From Strongylocentrotus purpuratus (lineage: Eukaryota; Echinodermata; Echinoidea; Camarodonta; Strongylocentrotidae), in assembly GCF_000002235.5 (NCBI RefSeq), contig NW_022145601.1:28870664-28934663 (forward strand): a DNA stretch of 64,000 bases, given 5' to 3'. Under the pieces are notes generated by a model. That model worked only from the letters and a program-made list of their open reading frames with translations, searched no databases and was not told the origin of the DNA. Below are positions 39,801 through 53,500 of this stretch, piece by piece. The translations under genes and the position numbers were made by a program. Numbering within the stretch: position 1 is the stretch's first letter; each line of letters begins with the position of its first letter.

Positions 39801-42800
39801 GAACATTTTGGCATATATTTCTGCTTTTTTGCAAATTTAGGTTAAAGTATTGCCATCTAAACCTCTGAAGGCAATATTTAAACAATATTGAATGGATATT
39901 TTGCATCCAAAACCCTTGAACTGCAATTTTACAAAAACTGGTCTATACTTTTAAGGATTCAACCCTTACATCTCCCTTTTCTTGAATGTATATCTTATAC
40001 AGCATACCACTTGTTGTACCAGGCCTATGTTGTCCAGCGATAAAAGTGTGCTGATCTAATTCAGTGACATTTGCTCTCTCTGCTCATGCATGCAAGCATA
40101 ATAATTAATACTTAATTCTGTATGCGCTGTACAATCTACATCAAAATATATATAAGAGGACAAATAACCCCACTACATGCACACCGACACATCAAATCAA
40201 CAATTGTCACACTACTGTAAGAAAAGGTTTATGACCTCGCACTATCTATTTTGTTAGAGGATGAACCTTCATTTTGATATTCTTATCTCTGACGAACATG
40301 CCCGCCCAATGCTTTACAATGATTATACACGCACTAGCTCTTTCTTGAAAGTTTTCCTTATCTCATGCGAATGCCCGATGGACTTGTGTCTAACTTGTCA
40401 TTAGTAACAAGTCAGGCACCTTGGAGGAACAGATAGCTTTTCATTAGCAGGCTAGGCTTCCCGGTATCTCTATTCCCAGAGCAATTGATTTTAGCGCGGT
40501 AAAGTGATGCTTGACATTATGGATTCAGAGAGCCGAGTTGCCGAGCGAGCAAGATGCATGGAGAGTCTATTATTCTTGCCGTTTCAAGATAAATGCAACC
40601 CTTGATGAATTCAAACCTTTGTCAATACAGTGGCAGCGTTAGCATCTCTTTCACCTTTTGTTGGGCATTTATTTGTATGATCGTGCCTTTAAACCTTGAT
40701 GTTCCATCGAGTGTTAAAAAAAAACTCACGTCCTCAAATATTACTTGGCAAGACAAGTTTATAAATCAGAGTGCCGTTTCCCGTTCATAATTTTTGACAA
40801 TACTTCTTTCTATGATATCTGCTTTCATAATTCTGGAACCCTTTTTTATATCTTGGAGAATAAAAACCTCCTCTGTATTTTCATCTCTCCAGGTGATGGC
40901 TTGAACTTCCCACCAAAGATTTCTTAGCCCAACATGATTGATGCGACTCCCCCCCCCCTCCCTCATCTCCCCTCCCCTCCTTCCCACCCCCCTCCTTCCC
41001 ACCAAACCCTCAGGATTTTACTCTGCATTCATGGAGAAAGAATTTCTTTTGACCAATTTGTTAACAAGATACCTTTAAATTGTAGATGAACGCTTTCCAG
41101 TTCATTTTCAACCAGCCTGTTCTAGTTATTGACATTATCGGGAGAGGATGCTGACAAAAACTTAATCATACTTGGAAATGCTAAATTTGTGATGCATTTA
41201 TATTTTTCACAAACTGACAAGGTGTATCCATGTCCTTAGGGTTTTCCAATTTTCTTGATGATAACAACATCAGGTGACATAGGTAATATGAGTGGGGACA
41301 CCTAATTTGAGGACAGCCACAGCATGATAACACCTTTGATCTTATAGGATCATGATGTAAGGTGTGCTCGTTTCAAATGGGTTCAAATGAGGGAGCAGGT
41401 GTAATAAAAATGAAAAGAAATTTGGAGCATTGTTTATTCCCTTTTTAATTAGACATTTTCAGAGAAAGTCATATGCGGATAGAAAGGCTTTCAGATAGAG
41501 AGTTTAAAGGGAGAGAAAGGAGAGAAAAGGAGAGGGAGTGAGAAATAGATAGAGAGACAGAGACAGAGAGACAGACAGGAACAGAGAGACAGACCAAGAA
41601 AGCCACAGAGAGAAAGAAAAGAAAGTGAAAAAAAAGAGGGGACGGGGGGGGGGGGGGGGGGGGGCAGATGGATTCAGAGAGAGGAAAGACCAAGCAGATA
41701 TATAATGGTCAATTCATCTGTTGTATTTTTAATATTTGCCTAACATTTCTGCTTTTCTCTTCTTCCATTTCTAAGTGCATGTACATAGTCTTCATATTTA
41801 GTCATTGCTACCAATATAGGTGTGAAATGTACTATATTCACTTAATGCAAACTCTCTCTCTCTGACTATCTCCCACTCTGCCACTTTGACAGGTGATGAC
41901 CGTTGTCCGTCATGCTCTCCAACCCACCATCAGTGACATCACCGCAGAATGGATCTTACCAGCCGGCATGGAGCTCATCCAAGCCCCCATCAACCACCAC
42001 CATGCCCCTATCAGTAGGGGTGAACCCATCGTGATATACGCCCTCCTCTGCGACACCGCCCGGTTACAGAGCACCCTGGCGTCAGTGCTGCTCCGAGGTG
42101 ACTCCATCAAGAGGACCAACCCGTTCCTGGATCACACCCTGTCCAGGGGGTCAAGCAGTGAGAGGACGGAGGAGAGTGTCTCAGCTGGGACCAATAATAC
42201 AGGATCACCTCTCAAGACTGCTAGGCAGAATAGGGACAGGGGTAAGGAAACAAAAATAAGATATATCCAAAAATGATCATTAGATTCCATTTCTCCCAAG
42301 TTTTTCCTCATGACTGTGTATAAACACCCCCTTTTTCTATGACAGAGATCTATTCCTCTATCAGCAACAACAAAAAAGCATATTTTTCACAATTTTTAGT
42401 ACCCCCAAAACTTCCCGACCCCACCCCCTTGACAAAATAATGGAGCAATGCTTGCAAGGGAGGTCCATGAGAGTTGCGCAATCGTGCTTGATGGATTACC
42501 ACTAGACAAAATTATAACTTTTTAAATCATTAATTGAATCCTTCACTTTGATTGACCTGTTATCTCATTCTGGCTTTTATTGAAAACGACTCAAAGTCAG
42601 GGAGTAGGACTTCCCTTTTAACAATCAATATTTAGTCTCTAACTTCATTCATATCTACTAAAGATAGCATTATAACATACAATGGAAAATAATTACTTTT
42701 TCAACCTACTTGACTCTTCCTTATATGAAATAAGGATGCACATGGATGATATGCAATATATATCTAAGGGAATTGGTAACATTGTTCAGATGAGAGAAAA

Positions 42801-45800
42801 TGGTGCTAAGGTAGTGAATTCAATGCTAGATGTACAGTTAAATATAATCTGAAAGTTTGAGTGAAATTGAAAACAGACTATTATTAATGAAACATATTGG
42901 GGAAAACTGATCTGATCGATTCCTTAATTCTCCCAACCATATTCTATCAATCTAATTACACTTTAGGTGAATGAAATTGTCACAAAGCAATGAAGTGATT
43001 CTTTATACCATTCCAGACAGTTAAGTGTTGACATTTTTAAAAGCCTTTTTTATGTCTTATTTTCATGGAAATACGGTTGGGAAATTTCAGAAATGGATGG
43101 GAGAATTTACTGTTAGAGGGTGTTGCACGGTGACGCCTTCAAAGAAAACCATAAATGTCTTTGTGGTTTGAGAATTTGTTCAGGATTTTGTCCATGTTAG
43201 AGGGTTATTGGAGAATGTGCCTTCAGTCCTGAAAAGTGCTATATAAGAACTAGCTATTATTATTATTTAGTACAGTAGAAGGAATATAATAAGTAATTAC
43301 ATTTCATACAAAAATTAAGCAGGTATTTTCACAGACCTTCAACAATGTTACCAAGTCACTTAGTGACTTGAATTCTCTTTTGACTTTCCAGAGCCACCAC
43401 TCCCCCTCAAACTACAGAACCTACCCCAGAAGTGCCAGTCCAACGGTCTACTCTGCGGCTGTCCTGATGTAGGAGATGCCTGTGAAGTTCACTCACATCC
43501 AGAAAGCAACAACTCTACAACTGACCCGGTATGTACATGTATATTGAGATATGAGGGTTGTTGATATGGCTATAAAAGCTCCTTGCAAGATGTTACTTTG
43601 TTAGGAGTTTTTATTCCAAAACAATTGTATTTTATAAAAACAACATGCTCCCTTAGTCTACTCTTATCCCAAATGTTAGGCTTACTTTGACTCATTGGGT
43701 CGGGTGGTCGCATTACCTGACCTTTATTCACAAAATGTTGGGGGTAATGTCTGTAAAATAAAACATCTCATCTGAAAATGGTATGGTCCAATTTACCCAA
43801 CACTTTGTGAAAACCCTACAGCAAATCTAAAAACAGTCGCATCCTTATCGCGCATCTTCACATCATCTACCTTTCTCATTTTACGAGAGGTCGTGTAACG
43901 TGACCACTCGACTGGAAACGCCGACCCAATGATTTGAGTTCATCCCAAATGGCAAGGAAGCCTTGAGAGCTTTGTAATGTCAATGACCGTATTGGCCTTT
44001 TTGCGGGCAGCCAACATAACATTTTCCCTAATCTTCACTTTATTAATTCTTCCCTTCTATATATCATTTCCTTCTCTCCCTCATTAAACAGTGACAAATT
44101 TCCCTGTATTTTCATTCTATACAGGCTCAACAGCGAGTACAAGAGCTCTCCACATCGAGACGAACGAGGGCAGTATCAATGCCAGATAATTCATTAGCTG
44201 CAGACCCGACGTCCTTACAAAGATTACTCAATACATTAGATGCTGCAGACAGGAGGTAATGCAGGTTTCTTTCCTTTCTTTTCCTTATCTCTAGAGAATA
44301 TCTATTCCTAACCCTCATCACAGTCATTCACGCATCACGTTTATGAGATAACTTGAATTGTTTTGGCAAATTATCTTTTCTTTGAGAACCAGACGGTATT
44401 AACTCCATGTAAACGTGTATGAGTTAACATCCTTTATTGCCTCTTAATAGGTGATATATTTTAATTGAGAGCCAGAAAGGCAGTTATCCTTCCATGAAAA
44501 TTATATGGAATAATGTTTTTTTGGCTCTTAGCAGATGGTGTATCAATTTTTGAGAGTAAGAAGGTATTTCTTTTGGTTAAATGATATAAATGGCCTTGTG
44601 ACCGTCTCAGCATAGGATGTAGAGTATAGACCATTTCGTAGTTAGCACATGGGTCAAATGACCGCAAATATCCACAGATCTTTTACTCATGGAGAAGTCC
44701 CACTTTGTGTATTTTAGAATAATCAATGCCAAAGTCATGTACATGTATGTGCTTCATGAAAAGCTTTTGTTTGCCTTCTTGTATTATAATAATGTACCAT
44801 AGGTGCACACATGAATAATGATTACATAACATGAGCACGTATTCCTGTCGGTGGGTTTTACAATTTTATCAGAAATGACCTTTATCGATCTGCCCATGCG
44901 CAGATAGTATTTACGAAAAGGCTTATTCTCTCTTGAGAGCTATAAAGACATTAATCTTTTGTTAAGTGATCAATATGAAATAATGGCTTAAGGCCCTCAG
45001 CAGACTATACAAACCTGTTGATAACAATAATAATACTACCAATAAAATGGTCCTTATAAAGTGCTTTCCACTGAAGTCTCTGAGCGCTATAACAAACAAA
45101 ATACAATGACAAGCAATTATATTTTAAAGACACTAAATAACCCTTTTTGAAATGATATGAATTAATGACCTTCTGGCTCTAAGCCGACAGGCAAATTTTG
45201 AATGCAGCCTCAATGCCATATGGCTCATTATATTTAGAACCTATTTCCCTAGCGAGGCTTTCTCCCTTCTCAAGGTAAATTTAATATTCCATTATTACTG
45301 TCTATTTGCATCAAGGGAGTTGCCTATATACATGTATATCCAGCACACATTTGTTACAATTCTAATTAGCTGTAAACCCAATCTCTCTCAAGAGATTTAT
45401 ACTATAATGAGAATAGATTGTAGCCTTCTGTTTATTTTATTTTCATTAACACTGAGTTGTATTAAAAAATTGTTATCAGATATTTTAGCTCTGGACAGAG
45501 GAAGGCAAGAATCTGCATTCCCCTTGCTCAGACGTACAATAATTGCACCTAATTGTTACCCTTGATAAAGCTTATCTCATATAAAGTTTCTTTTAGAGTC
45601 TATAGGCTTTTTATTGAGTCAAACAAAACATTTTACAAATCAATGAAATGAAGTCTTTCTTTAACTCAAATGAAAAAAAATACTCTTAACATTTTCTCCT
45701 TGTTGTTCATAGAAACAAATGTTGAAGTGACTGCCATTTAGTAACAAATTTGTTATACATACTAGATATAGAATGAATATATTTCTTGTCATCATAATAT

Positions 45801-48800
45801 TGAACAATTTTTTTCTTCAAAGAACTAAAATTTTGAATTTTGTTATTAAGGTTTTGTACGAATAGCTGATGCTTAATCAAAGTCACCATGCAATTCAAAG
45901 CATCCTTTTTTTTTGTCTTCAAAACCAAAAATTACATTTTCTAAATTAAACTCTATCTGTACTCGAGAACCTTCAGAGTCTACAAATGTTTAAATAACTT
46001 TGCAACATATCATCCATGCATTCTTTTGAACACACCAACCTGATCACACTATCAACTCCATTCTTCCAATTATCCTACACTACTCCGATTACCACATGGC
46101 AACTCAGAATCGGGGGAGTGTATAGTTTCTCTTATTTTGGCTTCAAAGTATGGATCACCCTCCCTTCATTTTTTGCTCTCCCACTTTGATCGACTATTTT
46201 AAGAAGAACTTAAATATGCAAATTTTCAGTAGATGAATGTTCATTTCTATAATTTTCTTTTCCTTATTTTATTGTTCATCATGAGCATGTATGTATGTCA
46301 AGATCCATAAATATACCCATGCTTCTGAAACTGGATGCGGAAGCAATGTCTGATCTCCTTAATCTCCTAATTAAGATTGATAAAACAGTAGACATTGTTT
46401 ATTAATGATTCATTTGATCTTGTTATTTCTTCTTTTATCTCATCCTCTTCACTTTGGGGGAGTTGTCAATTCATTGATTACTTTTCATTATAGAGAAGAA
46501 GTATAATTTTTCAATCATAAAGTTTGATAAATTCAAAGTAATTTGGGGAAGATAGCAAAGGAGGAGAATTTGTTTTAATGTTTTGAACAACCTTGTTCAG
46601 CAGATACTTCTCAGCTGAAATATTTGTGTATTTCAATGGAAAATCAATAATATATTTTGATTGATTTTTAAAAAGAAATCTAGTGCAAAGCTTTTTTTAA
46701 TTCATTAACTCCCCGCGCAAGTAAGTTCATAGACAGGTGGATATTTAAGAGTAAATACCAGTTTTAATGTTTTGAACAACCTTGTTCAGCAGAAATAGTG
46801 TATTTTGATGAAAAATCAATAATATTTTTCATTGATTTTTGAAAAGAAATCTAGTGCAAAGCTTTTTTTAATTCCTTAACTCCCTGCGCAAGTAAGTTCA
46901 TAGACAGGTGGATATTTAAGAGTAAATACCAGTTTTAATGTTTTGAACAACCTTGTTCAGCAGAAATATTGTATTTTGATGAAAAATCAATAATATTTTT
47001 CATTGATTTTTGAAAAGAAATCTAGTGCAAAGCTTTTTTTAATTCCTTAACTCCCTGCGCAAGTAAGTTCATAGACAGGTGGATATTTAAGAGTAAATAC
47101 CAGTTTTAATGTTTTGAACAACCTTGTTCAGCAGAAATATTGTATTTTGATGAAAAATCAATAATATTTTTTAATTGATTTTTGAAAAGAAATCTAGTGC
47201 AAAGCTTTTTTTAATTCCTTAACTCCCTGCGCAAGTAAGTTCATAGACAGGTGGATATTTAAGAGTTAATACCAGTTTTAATGATTTCATTCCATTGCGA
47301 AAATTGGGTATAAGAAGTCAAATAGGAAATTACTTCACCTTCCTAAATGTACCTCTTATTATAGTCTATTGTGATTGAAGTTGTTATATAATATATTGTG
47401 ATTCAAGTTGTTATATAATCATATTGCAGAAATATAGAAAATAAGACATATATTGATTGCTCATCCAATCTCGTAATTCCTGTTTTCCTGTAATTGACAG
47501 ACAATCTGAAAGTCACCTGAATGGAAGGAGACGTCACCTAAGTGGTCAGCGTCATGACCGCTCTCACCTCAACAGCTTTGACTTTGAACCAGCCAGCCCT
47601 GCCTGGGATGACTACATCGATGCCGAAGGGGAAGAACTCTTTGATGCGGACGTCCAGATGTCTCTGAGCAACGCCGTCTTGATGGATGACGGCGAGCTAA
47701 TCAACATCGCTAATCGGTCTGGGCAGGGGTGTGTCATCGTGACGGGGCTGTTCTGCGGTCGTCCCATACGGTGTGAGGTGCCCTTTGATATTACAACCTT
47801 GGTGTCTGGGGAGTGGAGGGGGCCGACGGAGGATGATGATGCTTGGGAAGAGACGATACATCAGCTAGCTGCTGGATGCCTGCTCATGGACTATGATATA
47901 CAGAGCATGGGATACCTCATGGATGATGGTAAACTTCTTAGTATAATTTCAAAAAGATTTATTTCAAGTACTTCAAAACCATGAGTAGATTATTTGATTT
48001 GATTTTCTTCTGCATTCATGTAAGTATACAGTTTTTCGACAACAGTAATAATATGAAGTACAATAAGTATTTTTCTGGCAATGAATCATAAATAAGCAAG
48101 CTTATATATATAAAATATATCAAATTAGCAAGCTTCATAAAATTGTGTGAAAAGCAGATCCTTACAAATTAAGAAAATGACCTGGGATAGATTTGGAATG
48201 AACTGAAAAATTTCCCGTGACTATTATTGCTCTAATCGATTGAAGTCCCATCATTTGACCAACTCCAATATGACCAGCAACCAACAGAATCTTAGCCATC
48301 CATTCAGATTAATGTAATTCTTTATCTGGTCTTTTGTTGATCTGTTTTTTATCTCATCAGTATGACTTGGGGCTCAATTTGTTCATACCATTCTCCTTAA
48401 TTCCTCCCTAGTTCATCAACCATCGACAGATGACATCTTCAAGCTTCGAAGCAAGATGGTGGATCTGAGCCAAGCAAGTCATGTGATTTGTCGTCACACA
48501 GCCTTCGTCTCCCTAGATTTGGAGACCCTAGAACCCCTGCCATCACCAGTAGTTGTGAGTTCATTGGGCTACTTCTTTAAAGGGAGTGTGTCATGACGAG
48601 ACTATGTGTCTTTCCCCTGGCCCTACCCAGGGCCAATCGGGTATAGGACTACGGACGACACAACCGCAGCATTCGCGTGCGTGCAACATATGCGAAACCG
48701 AAGCGTGAGGAGAACTTTGGTCTGTTTCGCCAATGCTAGCGCGCACTGACCCAGGTTAGCGCACGCTGACCCAGTTAATCAAGTCCATTCGTTTACGTGC

Positions 48801-50529
48801 AGTTGTCCAAAAGAAGACGTAGATGGCTTCAACCAGTAATTCCCATGATACACTCCCTTTAAGATAATCTGCCTCCTTCAATACTGAAGATTCTTGCAGA
48901 TGCCGTATATACTCGGTCTGATTGGGGTGTGCAGGTGGACCACTACACCAGGGTTTTCCCCCTACTCTTATACGAATAGTGCAATGGGTTCTTAACATGC
49001 AAGGGTGGTGACTCTCCTGTACACGGGGCCTCCATTTAACTTCCTATATCCGAGGGACATCGTAGCTTAATAATTGGAATGAAATGTCTCATTCATTTCT
49101 TGGGATATAAAGTTACCAGGTATATCTTTAAATCTTTTCAGGCAATTGGTCCCCTTGAATCTGAGGGCCATATGAATCACACATGAGTTAATTGGGGGTT
49201 TGTGGGGTAGTGATCGAATGCCCAGTTGATCAAAGAGGGTAACAGAACTGCATGACAACAGAGCGCTGGTTTGGGTCATGAATTGGGTCAAAAAGTTAAG
49301 GAATAACTGTGCTACATGTGTGATGGTGCCAATTAAGACACATTTCTATGTCAAAGTATACAATATATTATGTATGTAAACTTATTTTGATTCGTTGTAC
49401 GTTTGTAAAATGTGAGTCAAACAAATTTCCAATATTTGACAATAAATTGAAATTGAAATTGAAGTTATGTTGTGAAACAGGTTTCAGACTTCACAAAAAT
49501 AATAAATTATTGACTATATGGGCTGTTTTCTGAAAACTACCGCTATATATGCATTTTCCAGAATAAATGAGAAAAAATATCATTTGAAAATTAGATCAAA
49601 TTGAATTAGAGGATAGTTCTTGCATGTAGATGTCTGTCAACAGCTGTATAAGCACCTAGTCAATTTTCTGTGCAATTTAAATTTTTCACAAGACACAAAA
49701 GAGCTCACTCTATTGTTAAAAATATACTGGCTTTCAGAATAACACTGCTCATGACCATTATTATAGGGATTTCTTTGTTTTAAAGATAGAGTAGCCATTA
49801 ACAACAAGCCCCTTGACTTTGTATTCTGTTTGCAATGATGTCTGCCTTTCAGATCATGCCTAGCCAACCCAAGGCGGCGCATCCATTCCAGCGACGAGCT
49901 GCTCGTTTCTGGGGCTACAACGTGATGGGCAAACAGTATTCATCATCATTCACCGATTCAGAAGACGAGGCCTTCTCCTCTGGATATGGTTAGAATAATT
50001 TCTATATTACTAGATTAATCATGACCACTGAGTACTCCAACTTACAATGCAAGGGGGAGGGGAGGTTGCAATGAGGAAAGGGCAACAAATGCCATTAATG
50101 ATAGCTTGTGTTAAATTAACCACAATCCCCTTTTATCATGATAACAAAATTAGTGTACATACATGTGTTATTCATTTAGTTCATTCTTTCACCTTCCTAT
50201 TTCTCTTGGTTTAACAATATATTTATTTCTAGCTTTACCACTAGTGAGTTCCGTATTGTAAATGTATTCTTCTTCAACATTTTCTCATTTATGTTGTTCT
50301 CTTGATGTTAACCTTTTTGATCTTCAGAAAATTACTTCAACCTAAATCTAAAGAAAATAAATTTGATCTTAGTAATGTCATAGATCAGTTTTATGGATGC
50401 AAGAGTTGCATTCAGACTGTTTATGACATGCTAGATACATAGAGAGAGAGAGAGAGAGAGAGTTAGAGAAAGAGTTTGAGAAAGAAAGTTAGAGAGAAAG
50501 AGAGAGTTAGAGAAGGAGAGGGAGAGAGA

Positions 50530-50565
<36 letters not shown>

Positions 50566-53500
50566 AGAGGGGGTAGTAAGTGAGTGTAGAGATGAATGGA
50601 CTGAGAAAACAAGAGGATAAAAGGAAGAAGTCCTGTAACTTTCTCGTCATAGATGTACATGATGTCAACAAAAAAAAAACTTTTTTTAGTTCAGTTAAAA
50701 ATTTAATGAGGTACATTATTAACGAAAACATATTTTAAATCATTATGGCAAAAGTTCAAAAGCACTTCCTCCAGTCATTTTAAGTTGCAACCAATTTGTT
50801 TTTCAATCAAATTGCACCATGCAGCACTGTTAAATATAATCATAAATCTCCATAATATCTGTATTACCAACAAAACACAAAGATCTGAAACCCTTGTTAA
50901 CTGGGTAGCATGAGCTTTTTGATGTTTTATATACTCACATGTTGTATTATTTCTCTGCTTTTCTTTTGACCATACCGAACTCCGATCCACCCGTTATCTT
51001 TGATCCCTTTCTTTGAATTTTGTTAAATTGTAACCTCTTCCATGCGTTTCCTGTCCATAACTCATAACCTAAAATTTGTGTTTTACATGTAATTGTTTTG
51101 TTTTGTCTGCCAATCAATCGCTTTTTCCTCATACCTTGCTTATTCTATCGTACCAACATCGTTTTGATTATTCTGATATCTAAACAACCACTTTTGTAAA
51201 AAAAAAACGTCTCCTCCAAAATCACTGTCCATGAAAATTGTCAATTTTACGATCTTCCTTTTTTGTGAGTATGTGTTCATCTGAATTCCCTTACTACCTC
51301 TTTGGCACTTTCTAAATTCTTGCTTTAATTGTCACCCTTTGTCCTCTACCATTGACCCTGTTCACTTCTCTCTACTTCATGTATGTATTCCCTCTGTACT
51401 TCTATCATCCCCGAACATATCAATACACCCTTTCACTTTCTTTAAACCCTTCTCTGTGCCCATCCTGCTTCCACTCACGTACCCTCCCACTCGCATCTGT
51501 TCACCCCTCTCCCATCCCCCACTCCACCCCTCTCCCACCCTCTCCCACCCCCACTCCTCCCCTCTACCACCCCCACTCCACCCCTCTCCCACCCCCACTC
51601 CACCCCTCTCCCACCCCCACCCCTCCCCTCTACCACCCCACTCCTCCCCTCTCCCACCCCTTCCCCCACTCCACCCCTCTCCCATCCCCCACTCCACCCC
51701 TCTCCCACCCCCACTCCTCCCCTCTACCACCCCCACTCCTCCCCTCTCCCACCCCCTCCCCCACTCCACCCCTCTCCCATCCCCCACTCCACCCCTCTCC
51801 CACCCCCACTCCTCCCCTCTCTCACCCCCCTCCCCCCACTCCACCCCTCTCCGAACCCCCACTCCACCCCTCTCCCAACCCCCACTCCACCCCTCTCCCA
51901 TCCCCCACTCCTCCCCTCTCCCATCCCCCACTCCTCCCCTCTCCCATCCCCCACTCCTCCCCTCTACCACCCCCTCTCCCCCCTCTCCCAACCCCCACTC
52001 CACCCCTCTCCCAACCCCCACTCCACCCCTCTCCCAACCCCCACTCCACCCCTCTCCCAACCCCCACTCCTCCCCTCTCCCATCCCTCACTCCTCCCCTC
52101 TCCCATCCCCCACTCCTCCCCTCTACCACCCCCTCTCCCCACTCCACCCCTCTCCCAACCCCCACTCCACCCCTCTCCCAACACCCACTCCACCCCTCTC
52201 CATCCCCCACTCCAACCCTACTCCAACCCTATAGGGCGATCTGAGTCACCCAGTTCACTCCCCTCTCAACCGGTTCCTATGCCTGCAGGTCTGGATGGTC
52301 AATCCCTGGACCCCCCTGGACCTCCCGGGGGTCTAGGCCCCCATTCTCCGTGGTCCTCTCAGTGTAGTGGAGACTTCTATGCATGTAAGTCTCACAACTA
52401 TTCTAGTTTCTGAATGATTGTTATAAACCATCTACTCTTACCACTTACATTGTTAATCCATTCATTTCTATTCACTTTGAATGATTATTAGACAATCACA
52501 ATTCTACCGGTATAATATTCTTTAGAGGCATTCAAGAAATATGTAAGAGTAGTAGAACCGTCACTTCTGCAAACCAACAGTCCCCTTAATCATTAACGTC
52601 ATGTATGGAGATATGACAACTTATAATCTATTTTTATCTTTGAAGAAATTTCTTTCCTGAAGAACATTTCCATAGGTCTTGTAAGTGTTCATTGTAATTG
52701 TAATGGATATGGTCTTTTCTTTAAAAAAAAAAATCCAACACTGATTTCAAAACTCTGTAAATGTGATGTTATCAAAACATTGTTATATCATCTCTACTTA
52801 CATTCTTTTACCAGGGTCCTTTGAGAAACCATATGGGATAAATCCTGCTTCAAAGCCACGTTCCTGGCAGCTAGGTTCTCGTCTCAATCGACTACGATCA
52901 AGACTCAGCAACAGTCCATCAAAGCGCCCTCTATTCCGTGCAGTCGATGTGACGGAATTCTGTGTAGGAAGAACCCTCAGCATGGAATGTGTTGAACTGC
53001 ATGCCTTAGTCAACCTTCAACTTGCCTCGGGGGCATGGGAGTTGGACTATGAGCTTGCGGAAGCCATCGACATCCCACTGGAAAAGTTAAGACGTGCCTG
53101 TCTGTTCTGCGATGTGCCTGTGAACTATGAAGCCATGATTCCGAACGCGATCAGTCCGCTGGCTGGACCACACTTGAGAACTTTTTACGCCGGTAGCTCC
53201 CAAGGAAGTAGTCTTCAGACACCAGATGTAGAGGCAAGCGTTGATAATTCGAAGTGGAGTGCCGAAGCCCCTGGCAATGAGGCATCAGCTGGTGTTAGTC
53301 CACCAGATAATGCAAGCATTATATCAGAGTCGTTGTCCCAGTCAGAGAGTGGGTACATCACTGTGAAGTCGACTTCTTCCCCAGAGGATTCCCACCCAGC
53401 CCGACCGGCCAATGGGAACGCACGCCAGGACTCCAACACGCTCAAAGCAGCCAATCGCAGGCCAGAATCTCTTGCGAGCGTTCGCTCACTTTCCCCAACT

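Larger units (their letters stand above)
44256..47500. other. VWA5B intron with a hairpin cluster and a satellite-like array
   Basis: Three full hairpin-family copies and one half copy fall within 44465-45184. An inverted SINE or LINE tail (TTATAAAGTGCTTTCCACTG with an upstream AATAATAATAC) lies at about 45020-45100. The 171-bp array is at 46574-47285. The interval 45190-46570 holds nothing recognised. Confidence 0.6.

Noticed and set aside
51352-52413. Plus-strand 353-codon and 301-codon Pro/Ser/His frames and a minus-strand 277-codon Gly/Trp/Glu frame
   Set aside because: All three are readings of the C-rich minisatellite. The last part of the 353-codon frame is the true VWA5B exon at 52235, reached by splicing and not by reading through.
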